A stretch of 64,000 nucleotides of DNA from Pyrenophora tritici-repentis (taxonomy: Eukaryota; Ascomycota; Dothideomycetes; Pleosporales; Pleosporaceae): contig NC_089390.1 of assembly GCF_003171515.1 (NCBI RefSeq), positions 5,456,001-5,520,000 of the forward strand. Reading direction: 5' to 3'. The position numbers were made by a program, and so were the translations under genes. The notes beneath the pieces were generated by a model. That model was not told the DNA's origin. It saw only the letters and a program-made list of their open reading frames with translations, and searched no databases. This document shows positions 1-11,000 of this stretch, piece by piece (position 1 is the first letter of the stretch; the number at the start of each line of letters is the position of its first letter).

Positions 1-1222
1 CCCCGCTGCACTCCTTCTGCGGCACTCTGACTCTGTAACGCGAATAGATCTTTGGAGGCGTGAAAAAGGCGATTTAATCACATGCCCGTGTCGCTGATGA
101 GATGCCGGCTTGTATAATCATAACTGCAATAGCATATGATCGCAAGGCAACAGCTTCGCGTGCTCACCCATCTCGCGACCACCCGCATATCTCCATACGT
201 CTTCGCAACCGCTGATATCGCGGATCTTGTTCGGAGGACATCCAATTCTGTAAAGATTCAACATGAGCAGCGCGCCTTCCGTCTTGGTGACGATCAAGAC
301 CTCCTCACCAATCCTCGACCTTGCCGAGCCAAAGCCACTAACTATCCGACTTGAACTCAAGCTCTTGTAACATCGCGCAATCACAATTTACAAACCATTT
401 GCAGGGCCCCTTGATGGCAAGGCTATCCACCAAGACAGTCTTACATTCACTCAAACCGCGACCGGACGGCAGGTGCTGTAACGGGCTGAGTCCTAGGTCA
501 CATGACTAGGCCGCTGGCCTAGTCGCTTCCTTCCTTCTATCACTCCTTCCCCCAGCAGCCCGTGCGCCGTGCGCCAACCCAAACAAAGCGAGATGGCCGC
601 CCACTTTCATCTTCTTCTCTTCATCTCGACTGTAAATAGCATCTGGATTAGGTAGCTGGAATACAGTACCTACAGACCGTTCACAGGTGCCACGCAACAG
701 GATCGAAAGATGCTACATAGGCAGCGATGATGACATCTCGTGGGCAACCCGGAAAGACCACATAACCTTGTACCCATCCCAAGAACACGTTGTAGAAATA
801 GTTCTTCTGGCCCCAAAGAAAATATGAGGGCGTCAATCATGCTTCAATCATGGAACTGTCAAGATTCTCTGGGTTCACAGATGGTGCTGCGTACAGCATA
901 GGGGTTATCAAGGGGGCATTCATTAGAAATTGGTACAAAGGGTCATTCTGGGGGCTATTGGGGTGTAAGATGATTGGATATACACCGGAGCAGATTCACA
1001 GATCGATAGACTATACATTCGTTCAGTCAGATCACTTCATATTCAGAGGGTGTGGAATTTAGGTGAGCCCTGAATCTCTAGATTTTCTACACTTGATATC
1101 AAGACCGCTGTAGCTGGCTTGCTATCATAGATATCCGAAAGGAACAATAGTTAAGACTACGAACATCATACTCCATCGCAAACTCCACTCTTTACCCAGT
1201 GCCGATACTAACGCGTACAATT
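1..1222. other. Left-end stretch, no supported gene
   Basis: No open frame here looks like a known family or has a convincing start plus exon structure; short overlapping frames on both strands at 118-384 look random. One small structural element is visible: a perfect inverted repeat with 9-bp arms and a 3-nt loop at 504-524 (arm GACTAGGCC). Confidence 0.5.
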
Positions 1223-1852
1223 CTACTGCACCGCATCTTCAATCTTATCTCCAAACACATCTTGAATTTCCTTGGTCATAGCCTGGAAAATCTCGCCATG
1301 ACGGTGAAACTGCTGCGGAACCTCACGCTGCTCCACCTTGCCCTGTAGGAAACCCTTGCTAACTTCGCGCAACAACTCTTCGTGCAATTGTGCATTCATC
1401 CTATAGAACCCGTCGAAATGCCATCGGAACTCCAAGTGCGCCATCTCATGCAGCAACGTCTGAACAATATTATCCATGGGTAGGAATACGTTTGCGTCGC
1501 GAGCGCAGCGGACACGCAGTAGGATGTAAGCGTGTTTGCGCGATTGAATTGGAAGACCACGGCTATTCATGGGTTGGTGATCCAGAAAATGGGTTATACC
1601 CCAACAATGAGAGCAGGCGCAAAGCTCGTAGAGGGCGGGGAGTTCCCAACCATGGTGACGCATGATGGGCGTGCAGATGAATGCGGCGCGACGGAGAAGC
1701 TCTAGGGCCTTCTTCTCGTTTGACATACCCACGAGCGTTCCATAGGAGTCGAAGGCGCCACCATCTAGACCGATATAGGGCTGGAGGATGTCTAGATTGT
1801 AGGCCGTGTGGCGGTGGTTTTTGACAATACTGGTGACGAACGGGCGGCTCAT
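1223..1852 (-). CDS. WLM-domain zinc metalloprotease-like protein
   Basis: Single uninterrupted frame of 209 residues starting at an ATG at 1850-1852. The middle of the protein carries HEMAH followed five residues later by a third His and then F (HExxHxxxxxH), the zinc signature of the WLM (Wss1-like metalloprotease) family. The helix after it, rich in Leu and Glu, fits the family pattern. Wss1/SPRTN-type proteases cut DNA-protein crosslinks and SUMO-conjugated proteins, but this is a short WLM-only protein with no SUMO-interacting or Cdc48-binding motif that I can see, so the substrate is unknown. A Cys-rich segment (ELCACSHCWG) lies before the zinc site. It stands alone, upstream of sequence without genes. 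The family call rests on the motif and its spacing. Confidence 0.75.
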   Translation of the reverse strand: MSRPFVTSIVKNHRHTAYNLDILQPYIGLDGGAFDSYGTLVGMSNEKKALELLRRAAFICTPIMRHHGWELPALYELCACSHCWGITHFLDHQPMNSRGLPIQSRKHAYILLRVRCARDANVFLPMDNIVQTLLHEMAHLEFRWHFDGFYRMNAQLHEELLREVSKGFLQGKVEQREVPQQFHRHGEIFQAMTKEIQDVFGDKIEDAVQ

Positions 1853-3231
1853 GGTGTCTAGAACTCGGTATTAGAATACTTGAGACTCTTTTGTACTAAT
1901 ACAAGCGCTTGGAAAGCTCGCCGGTAGGTTACTGTTATCTAGGTTGATGGTCTGAGGGGAAGAAGTTTTAGGTGATTCTTATAGACCCTGTGCGAGATTC
2001 CCTCTTGCAGAGGGCGGTAATGTGTGAGTGAATGATAAGCTTACGATTCATCTAGCTAGGCTTTTACAAACACAGCTAGGCCCGTGAATTTTAGCATGTG
2101 AAAGATTGACTTTGGTGTTCTGAACATGCTTCCCGAAATCACTAGGAGCGATACACAATTTAATTCATGAGATCCTGTGGGAGATAGTGGGCGCTGAAAG
2201 AATTGAAGGATTGGACTGAGGTTGTATTGTCTGAGTCTATAAACTGTATATGTAGGTGGGTGACCGTAAACAGCGCTAGTCCCAGATAGGCATCGTTCCA
2301 TTACAAAGGTAAGTTGCGACTACAGGAGCAGAGCAGGAGAGACCCCAAACCGTGACAGTCATCCATAGGGGCTATCATTTGCGGTTCCTGTATCGACGTG
2401 GATTCGAGTTACATGCTACCCTGTTGATTGCGAACGAGCGCGGTATGGGCAAAATCTATGTGCAGGAGAACTGCTCCGGGCGTGGTGGCTGTTGTGCTCA
2501 AAATTACCGTACCCAAACGACTTGAAACGATTACAGCGACGCACCAACTTCGTGATCGCAATTCTCCTTACAACTAGTGGCTGTTATACCGAGCGTATGG
2601 GCTGACAAAAAGTCGCCGATGCATCGGCGGCGTGTTCGAACCGTAAGTCTAGGCAGCATAGACCATATGTGCACGATCTAAGATCGTATCGCAGCTACCG
2701 TGCACGCACCGAATACGACCGACATGTCTACCCTGGCATCATCCTCCGATCCCAGAAGGACGAATTGTGAGTATTGTGGAGGCAACTGAGCCTCAATGGC
2801 CCCTTCTGGGTCACCTTGGACCACTGAAGCCACAAGGCACGCACACATGCGCTATGGAACTTCGCATCGTCTTCTAGAACTCTTCGGCGTCTTCCTATCG
2901 ACATCAGATTTTTTTTATAGGATCCAGGATAATCACCACTTTGCACCATGGTCCAGTAACGCGCATTTTGCTCCGCTGTTTGATGAAATCCGGGGAGCAT
3001 GACAGCCCAACGTGGGGCAACGGAGAACGTGGATTCCTTCGTACAGTTCTCTGATTCGGTGAACGGAGCGATTTTCGGTTCATCTATCCTGTAGTGAGAT
3101 ATGTGGATGACGCAACCACTGCGATGGACGAATCCGCCTGTTTCTTTCTGCCATCATCGTTCAGAACCTCTTCATCCCTGTATGCAGAGACAGTGCAATT
3201 ATAGTAAAACAATTACCCAATATGCCGGTGG
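1853..3231. other. Intergenic stretch, no supported gene
   Basis: Short frames on both strands show no family resemblance. The only notable structure is a perfect 16-bp palindrome at 2614-2629 (CGCCGATGCATCGGCG). Confidence 0.5.
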
Positions 3232-5259
3232 CTACATCATGAGACATGAGCCCTTCTGCGACTGCACCTCTCGTGCTTTTTCTTCCATCAGCTTTTGCAA
3301 AGCATCTGTTCTCGCAGAACCAAACGCGCCTTTGCAGATGACTTGTATGGTCAGCTCCGGACGGTTGCTGACTAAAATACAGTCCTGGCGAGCACCGTAT
3401 TCTATAAGCAGCTCGCAGGCCTGATACCAAGCAGTCCTTAGGCTGGGTGCCACACCAGCTCCTCCGGAAGCACTTTGGCTTCGCGCTGCCGCCTCGTGTA
3501 TAGAGAGTAAGAACAATGCCCATACTGTCTTTCCATCATTCAAGTGGACTGGTTGATTGGGGTCCGCGCCATGTTCCAGTAGCAACCTTACCATGCTGAT
3601 CTCCACACTTGGGTCGTCGCGATGGGAGTGATACGGCATGCTGATCGGTGTTGGTCTCCGAGGGCGCAGGGCGTAATCTAATAGCGGGCGACCTCGTTTC
3701 TGGAGGTTCCGAGGATCTGTCTCCAATTTTGCGCGGACGTACTTGGTAAGACGTGCCTGCACCATCAACGCTAGAAAATTGCAATTGCCGCCTTCTCTGT
3801 ATACATCCAAGCCCAGAGGATCAGCGGAATCGCGTGCGTGAGTCCAGTGGTTCTTCATCCCGCTCGCGAAATGAGTATTGACGCGATCAAGTTCGTCCAG
3901 AACACCGACTAAGGGATATTCTGCAGTTTCGTCTCTTTTCTCCGTCTCGTGTGCGTAGTATATAAGCTGATCTGTCAAGCCGATGTTGCTGTTCCGGAAA
4001 TAGAAATCGCTGAATGTTTTCGCTGGCAGTGCCTTTAACAACACCAAACACATCCTACACAGACTAACTGTCGAAACAAAGCTAGATCTGAGATTTGCTC
4101 TAAGCTGCGTGTAGTAACTATCTTGCAGAAAGTCACGAACGGTTCTATGCAAGAAATCCACAGGATGGCTCAGGTATGATGAATGAAGAACTATGTCAAC
4201 CGGCTCGTCGTCAACGACAAGAAGGTCGCTGCATCTGTTCCTTATATGTGACTTCCAGGCTGGATACTTGGTGTAAAGATCACGGTCGTGAAGTTCCTTG
4301 ATTGGTGCTTTGATAGCGTAGTCCGGATCCTGGCGTTCTTTTTCCAACAACGAAAACGCGTACAGTGGGAGCGGCTGAAGCTCATCGACTGTGATGAGAA
4401 ATATCTGAGACATTTCTTCTAGGTATTGAGGTCGGATTGAGTTGATTATACGCTCGAAGTACTCCTCCAGGTCGGTGGGAAATTGGAGAATGATCTTCCG
4501 GAGCGTATCGACGCCCTCATCGCGATTGACTGCAATCTTCAGGTCGCGCGTGACGAGGAACACCCATAACCAGACGCCCTGAGCAAGTTCAGCAATCATC
4601 TTTTTGATATCTTCGCAACGTGATTCGATGGACTCTAAGCGTCGAAAGTTCTCGTCCTCGTAGAGCTGGTGCTGGACGTGCTGCATCATGTCTGCCTTTG
4701 TGAATCTGGCGATGTCGAAAGCACGGGCGCTATTGCAGAAGAATCTCTCAAAGACAGAGCGGGGACGGGTTGATGCGCATATCTTGATGGCGTTCGAAGT
4801 GGACAGGAAAGTCAACATCTCAACAACCTCCTCTTCGGCACCGTTGTATTCATCCAGGCCGTCAATAAAGAAGCAATACTTGACGTTGAGTTCAGTCTGA
4901 CCCGCGATACGTTCAAATGTCGCTTTGAGTTCCTCGACCTCCCATTCTTCGTGCTTGAGTCTATTCTGAATGACCAGTGGTATCAGATCTGGGGCTGATT
5001 TGAGAATCTGGTACAACAGCGACTGAAACAGACCAATTTTGTTCTTCTGCATTTCGTAACCTTGGTTCCAGAAAAAATAGCTTGCTGTGTAGAGTTTAGC
5101 TGGACCGGCCCACTTCTCTAAGCTCTCAGTCGTACGAGGGTCCTCGGAGATGTATTTCATCAGCGTAGACTTTCCGCTGCCTGCCTGGATGAGTATAAGA
5201 AGTATGTTTGCTAATCAAGCGCACAATTGAAACTTGCCTTGCCGGTAATGCAAAATAGT
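3232..5259 (-). pseudogene. NACHT/NLR-like STAND protein, 3' part (NTPase to C terminus), separated by a copia insertion
   Basis: This is the downstream two thirds of a gene whose 5' part lies at 11359-12273. From 5259 the frame runs to 5238, crosses a 53-bp GC-AG intron (5185-5237, donor GCAAGT) and continues open for 651 codons to a TGA at 3232. Joining the exons creates a Walker A loop (GKAGSGKST); a Walker B-like FFIDGLDEY follows about 100 residues later. The region matches the nephrocystin-3-like/NACHT NTPase of fungal STAND proteins, followed by a long helical region and one or two weak ankyrin-like units near the C terminus (MVRLLLEHGADPN). Fungal NLRs act in non-self recognition and cell death. 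Apart from the insertion the frame has no stop, so the loss looks recent. Whether any transcript is made from this half is unknown. Confidence 0.8.
5185..5237 (-). other. GC-AG intron inside the NLR Walker A codons
   Basis: The donor is GCAAGT, the optimal form of the rare GC-AG class, and the acceptor is CCAG. Removing these 53 nt joins a Gly-Lys codon pair to the codons for AGSGKST in phase 0 and completes the P-loop; reading through it does not. Confidence 0.75.
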
Positions 5260-5264
5260 GCATC

Positions 5265-5456
5265 TGTCGGATCGTGAGTATCGGTAGAGACGTCGGCTGC
5301 TGGACACTTCGGCCCGACTTCGGCCCACCTTGCGCAAGAGCTTAGGTATACCTTCGTAGCACCTATGTTCGTAGATATCAATTAGAACCACCGAACAGAA
5401 TGCATTCCTAGTTATCGTTATTTCCCTTTACGCACTTAGTGCAAAGCCAACCAACA
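5265..5456 (+). repeat. 5' LTR of copia element 1
   Basis: 192 bp, TGTCGG...CCAACA, apparently identical to 11167-11358. It is preceded by target-duplication copy GCATC at 5260-5264. Confidence 0.93.
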
Positions 5457-5641
5457 CTGATCAGTGATTGCTTGAGGCGATCACAGACAGCAAGGAAGAA
5501 GAGACAGACCGCATCTTTGACAGCCTCCCTAACGCACGACGTTATACTCCTGAGAGAAGATTCTGTGCTAAGAACAGAGCGAGGCAGAGATAACGCATAG
5601 CGATCAAAACCTCCCTCTAAGCTGCTAATCCAGGCCGAAGC

Positions 5642-5815
5642 TCGATTACAGCGCGTCAGCAACGCACAAAGACACACTGTTGAAATCCCGACGCGAGAAG
5701 TCTTGGGACGACTACAGCACGTCAGCAGCGCAGAGCGACAGACTATTGATATCCCGACGCGAGAAGTCTCGGGACGACTATAGTGCGTCAGCAACGCGTA
5801 GCGATTCCGTACGAG
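5642..5815 (+). repeat. Tandem 66-bp repeats in the copia leader
   Basis: About two and a half copies of a 66-bp unit lie between the 5' LTR and gag. Each full copy contains CCCGACGCGAGAAGTCT and ends near a CGTCAGCARCGC stretch. The copies differ by a few transitions. They sit in the untranslated leader, where such repeats could affect packaging or translation; no function is shown. Confidence 0.7.
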
Positions 5816-5910
5816 CGTCCCCGGACGATCCTATCACGTACAACCACAAGCGCTGGAACCGACCAACCAGCTAGACAAGACAAGGCAACGCGTCAATATA
5901 CACCGGCACG

Positions 5911-6738
5911 ATGGCAGGCAGCCAGAGCAACTCTGGCGATACAGACGCTGATGTTCAAGAGCAACTACTCAACTATCCATCCGAACGCAATACAAGCAAG
6001 CGCGCAGAAACTATATCCCCAGGAGCGAAGTTTACTGCTGAACACCTTATGCGACACTGTCCATACACAGTCACGTTTGACTATATCAACCCATCTCTCT
6101 GGGGTGTACCCGCACCAGAGGATGCAGACGAGACGCACGCAACAACCTGGGTCGCGAAGGCTATCCACGACTACCATGTAGGAATGGAATGGGATGAGAG
6201 ACTATACTTCGACTACCAATGGGACTTTGAAGGATGGACACGAGAGCTATTCCAGAAGGTTGAGCGCACTACGCTAAGATCTCTGAAGACTGTGCTCCGG
6301 TATAGGGGAGTCTATACAGGCAAATTTCGGGCTAGAGTAGCTGATTCCCTCTTCAACTTACTAGGAGGAGAAAACGCTCCCGAATGGGACCCTGCAGAGT
6401 TCAAGGCCGAGAAGTTTGACGAACGTTCTGAGGCGTACCAGCGTCAGCAGAACGCACATCTAGCAGCCCCTATAGATAGACAAGCGCAGCAGCCACTGCA
6501 ACAGACGCAGCCACTGGAACCGCTACAGCCGCAGCCACAACGTCCGTCACAGGGCGAGCAGTATAGAGTGAGACAAGGCGTTCGAAGCCACCCGCAATAT
6601 CAAGAGCTACAACAACCGCCCTACGCGATCAATGCCTATGCAGGACCACAGCCTCGACAAACGGAGCAGGCTATGCAACCACAACAATGGTACCCGCAGA
6701 CACAGACACGACCCCAGCGACCGCATACCGCGAGGTGA
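5911..6738 (+). CDS. Copia element 1, N-terminal Gag frame
   Basis: Frame of 275 residues from an ATG at 5911. The first 170 residues (for example YFDYQWDFEGWTRELF) resemble the N-terminal Gag part of the single-frame element at 26233-31068. After this comes a Gln/Pro-rich tail that runs out at a stop where the next frame (6687-8066) takes over with a 52-nt overlap. In the related element the two parts are continuous, so the break here is most simply a small indel in the Q-rich linker. A programmed shift is not excluded but no slippery site is obvious. Confidence 0.7.
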   Translation: MAGSQSNSGDTDADVQEQLLNYPSERNTSKRAETISPGAKFTAEHLMRHCPYTVTFDYINPSLWGVPAPEDADETHATTWVAKAIHDYHVGMEWDERLYFDYQWDFEGWTRELFQKVERTTLRSLKTVLRYRGVYTGKFRARVADSLFNLLGGENAPEWDPAEFKAEKFDERSEAYQRQQNAHLAAPIDRQAQQPLQQTQPLEPLQPQPQRPSQGEQYRVRQGVRSHPQYQELQQPPYAINAYAGPQPRQTEQAMQPQQWYPQTQTRPQRPHTAR

Positions 6739-8066
6739 CACCTTTCCCTCAGCAACCTACAAACCGAGTACCTGACAGACCCCTTGGCCTACCACATGAC
6801 CCGTACAAGACGCTACCGCCGCGATGGTCTCGCAACGATCGGCTCGAAGCCAATACGATCACGCAGTTCTCTAAGCTATGGGACAATAGCAACAAGTATA
6901 CAGGGAATGCGTACGATCTCCTAGACGATAAGATTAAGATCTTCTTCAGCATCTGCTGGCAGGTAGATATCCAGGAGGAGCAGTTTCACGCAGTGTTTCC
7001 CCGTATCCTTACCGGGCGTGCAGAGACGTTCTACATACAGGTTGTAGAGAGAGATGATAGCTTTGCTGATGCGTACATGGCAATCAAAAACCACTTCGAC
7101 CATGACGTCCATCACCAGCACTACTACACAGACTGGACGACTACAACCTTCGCTCGCACCCGCGCAGAGAACCCTGATAAGGGACTACACGAGGTTCTGC
7201 AGATCCTGCTTGACAAGCTGCAGCTATGCCAGCGTGCCCTTGGCAAGAACTTTGAGGGTGAGGATGCCCTCCGCACTACGGTCATCAATGCCTGCCGAGG
7301 AGTACCAGAACTTGAGATGGCACTGTTCAAGCCAGCCACAATCTGTGAAGGACTCTTCTCAGATCTACGATCCGCAGTGGAAACACACCTAGCACGGCAA
7401 CACACCGCCCAGTTGGTCACAGAAGATCAATACTACCTAGACCGCCGATACAACGGCAATGGAAGGATCCGAGGTGGATCTCGAGGTGGAGGAGGATTCA
7501 GAGGCGGATCCAGAGGAGCATACCGAGGAGGCGAGCAGCGCGACGACAACGGACGAGGATTCAAGCCACGTTGGAGGAAGAAATGCTTTGTTTGCCGGAA
7601 GGAAGGATGCTGGTCTACCAACCACACAGATAAAGAGCGCAAAGATGCCCGTGCGCAGTTCTTCTCTACGCTATACTTTACAGGTGCACAGCCCCTGAGG
7701 ACTTCTCCGTACATCTTGCAGAATACGAAGGGATCGAGCACACCAGCCAGTACAATCAGAGAGGCTGGAGAGAGGAGGAAGACTGCGAGGATGACGAGGA
7801 TGACGACGTCGCGGAAGCACATTCTGAACACCAGTTCTTCAAGGAGCAATGCCTTGCAGACCAGGCGTTCTTGCATCATATCTCGGGCGACGACATATAC
7901 AGCCGAGACGCGCCGTCAGCACCAGCATCGCAGTTCCTGCTTGAGGACCGCTACACACGATCTGTGTACCAAGGAATCCTACCAGATACAGGCGCTGCAA
8001 ACGTATCCACGGTCGGCAAGGAGCAATACCTCGCACTTACGAGAGAAGATCCGACGGTTAAGTTAG
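6687..8066 (+). CDS. Copia element 1, central Gag frame with zinc knuckle
   Basis: Supplies the main capsid-like Gag region (NKYTGNAYDLLDDK, then ILTGRAETFY) and, near 7585-7640, an RG-rich stretch followed by a zinc knuckle of the form C-x2-C-x4-C-x4-H (CFVCRKEGCWSTNH). The related intact element has the same knuckle. The useful part ends near 7690. Beyond it the meaningful reading moves to the third frame, which carries an acidic linker (EEEDCEDDEDDDVAEAH) that this frame misses, so the tail from about 7690 to 8066 is out-of-frame translation. The start at 6687 is nominal. Confidence 0.65.
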   Translation: MVPADTDTTPATAYREVTPFPQQPTNRVPDRPLGLPHDPYKTLPPRWSRNDRLEANTITQFSKLWDNSNKYTGNAYDLLDDKIKIFFSICWQVDIQEEQFHAVFPRILTGRAETFYIQVVERDDSFADAYMAIKNHFDHDVHHQHYYTDWTTTTFARTRAENPDKGLHEVLQILLDKLQLCQRALGKNFEGEDALRTTVINACRGVPELEMALFKPATICEGLFSDLRSAVETHLARQHTAQLVTEDQYYLDRRYNGNGRIRGGSRGGGGFRGGSRGAYRGGEQRDDNGRGFKPRWRKKCFVCRKEGCWSTNHTDKERKDARAQFFSTLYFTGAQPLRTSPYILQNTKGSSTPASTIREAGERRKTARMTRMTTSRKHILNTSSSRSNALQTRRSCIISRATTYTAETRRQHQHRSSCLRTATHDLCTKESYQIQALQTYPRSARSNTSHLREKIRRLS

Positions 8067-11000
8067 ACACATCTACAGCAGGGAAAGCGTCTATTAAATT
8101 CGGAAAAGGCGAGGCTACAGCGTCGATTGGCACCGTGCAGGTCTCTACGGAGATCGGAAAAATCAACTTCGAAGTGCTCGAGGCGCCTACGCCGTTCTTG
8201 CTATGCCTTGCAGACATGGACCGCTTAAAGGTATACTTCAACAATACGACAGACGAGCTGGTTCAGGATGACGTACACATCCCGGTGATTCGCAAATGGG
8301 GACATCCTTGGTTCCATCTAAACAAGAGAGAGAGAGCAACTATGTTCCTAACGGAGACAGAATTGCGACGGCTCCATCGACGGTTTGGACACCCAGCTGT
8401 TACGCGACTAGTCAAACTCTTAAAGGATGCTGGCCATAACGACTTCGAAGAAAGAACCCTAGAAGAAGTCACTAAGTTCTGCCACCACTGCCAGCTCCAC
8501 AGCTCCGCGCCGCGCCGATTCAAATTCACTCTTAAGGATGATCACCACTTCAACTATGAGATCCTGGTGGACGTAATGTACCTAAGCAACAAACCTGTAC
8601 TGCATGTGGTCGATTCCTCAACAGCGTTTCAAGGCGCGAGGTTCCTCAGCGCTATCTCAGCTAAAGAAACATGGCAAGCACTGCGGATACTATGGATCGA
8701 CACCTACCAGGGACCACCCGACATCATCACGCATGATGCAGGTACTAACTTCGCGAGCGCAGAGTTCCGCGCAGAAGCAAAGATCATGGGAGTCACATGC
8801 AAGCAAGTACCTACGGAGGCGCACTGGTCTATCGGCAAAACTGAGAGGTACCATGCCCCTCTACGCCGGGCATGGGACATACTCCATGCAGAACTCACTG
8901 ACACTATGTCCGACGACGCGATTCTCCAGATGGCTGTGAAGGCTGTTAACGATACTGCTGGCCCTGATGGACTAGTCCCGACGTTACTAGTCTTTGGAGC
9001 GTACCCACGAATGACTGCAGAGTCACCGCCATCACCATCAATGGTCAAACGCAGCGAGGCTATTCAAAAGGCGACGAAAGCCCTGCGCAAGCTCACTGCA
9101 GAGCGCCAAGTTGCAGACGCCTTGAACACCCGCAATGGACCAGCCACTGCAGACATGCTCGCGCTCCCACTCCAGAGCGAAGTCTTAGTATGGAGAGAGA
9201 GTGATGGCTGGAATGGCCCGTACAAGATCGCCAGTACAGATGGCCACAACATCACTGTCGACATGGTTAATGGTCCAGCGACATTCAGATCAACTGTCGT
9301 TAAGCCATACTACAGACCAGACCACCTGTGGAGCGACCCTGATGCGCCACACGCGCCGAATGAGCCGAATGAGCCGCACGAGCCGATAGCAGTACCTCCG
9401 GCAGCGCAACCACGTAGAAGAGGCCGCCCTCCAGGGTCAAAGAACAAGCGGAAGGCGCACGCGTACATCACCAAGAAGGAGCAGGACGATCTTGAGCTAG
9501 CTATCAAGCTACGGAACGATGGCGTGATCACAACCTCAGGCGCCCCCTTTGAAGCGTCTGATGACCAAGAGATCAGCGACCTAGTAGGTCGTGGAGTCTT
9601 CAAGTTTGAGCAATACGACGAGAGGCTACACAGCAAGATCCGGATCTTTAAGTCACGCCTAGTACGTGAGGTCAAGGGAAAGACAACTAAGCCTTATGAG
9701 AAATCCCGTCTGGTTATCCAAGGCTACCAAGACTATGGCAAGGAGGCTATCTTAACGCAGTCGCCAACCATCCAGCGATGTAGCCAGCGCCTGATTATGT
9801 CGCTGGCGCCTGGGCTAGTACAAAGCGGCATGAGCGTTGAGCTACGTGATATTACGCAGGCATACCCACAGGCTCAGACAACACTGAAGAGGACGATACT
9901 CGCACACCTCCCTACCGAGCTGGTACATCGATATCCAGAAGGCACGATACTCCACGTGATCAAGCCACTATATGGGATCGCGGAGGCAGGAGTCCACTGG
10001 TGGACAACATATCACGGACACCACTGCAAGGAACTAGATATGTCAACATCTACGTACGACCCATGCCTGTTGATCACGAACAGCGACGACGCAGACGTCT
10101 TCGGCATCGTCGGTATGCAGACAGACGACACCCTCATGCTCGGAACGACCGCGTTCTTATCACGCGAAGAGAAAAAGATCCAGAAGGCGCAGTTTAGATC
10201 AAAACCAAAGGCTATGCTGACACCAGAGGTGCAGTTAGACTTTAATGGATGTACACTTACGATGGACGCCAGCAGAGTCTTAATCCTCAGGCAGAAAGGA
10301 CAAGGAGGAAGGATCAGGCTTGTTGATATTAGGGCACCCGACCGCGCGCAACAGTACACCGAGCAACGCGCCCGCGGAGCGTACATCGCATCAACATGCC
10401 AACCAGAGGCATCATTTGATCTGTCCGTAGCTGCTCAAGCGCAGCAACCATCAGACGAGGACATTAAGGCACTCAACAAGCGCCTGAAATGGCAGATGGA
10501 GAATCTCACTCGTGGCCTACGCTACGTCACTGTCAACCTTACGGAGGCTAAGTTGATAGTCTTTGTAGACGGCTCCTTTGCCAACAACAAGGACCTCAGC
10601 TCACAGCTAGGCTTTGTCCTCATGCTCGTCAACGAGTCCATTGGCGCCAACACCTTCACAATACAAGGCAACGTGATCCACTACAGCTCTACAAAGTGCA
10701 AGCGCATCACACGGAGCGTACTGGCCTCAGAGATCTACGGCATGGTCAACGGCTTTGACATAGGCATCGCGGTTGCAACCACGCTAAGGATAGTTACAGA
10801 ACGACTTGGACTACCTGCAATTCCCTTGGTTATCTGTACAGACTCGTACTCCTTGTACGAGTGCCTAGTAAAGCTTGGGACAACGAAGGAGAAGCGCCTC
10901 ATGATCGATATTATGGCGCTGCGCCAATCATATGAGCGTCGCGAGATCACGGAGATCCGCTGGATCAATGGCGAAGACAATCCTGCAGACGCCTTCACGA

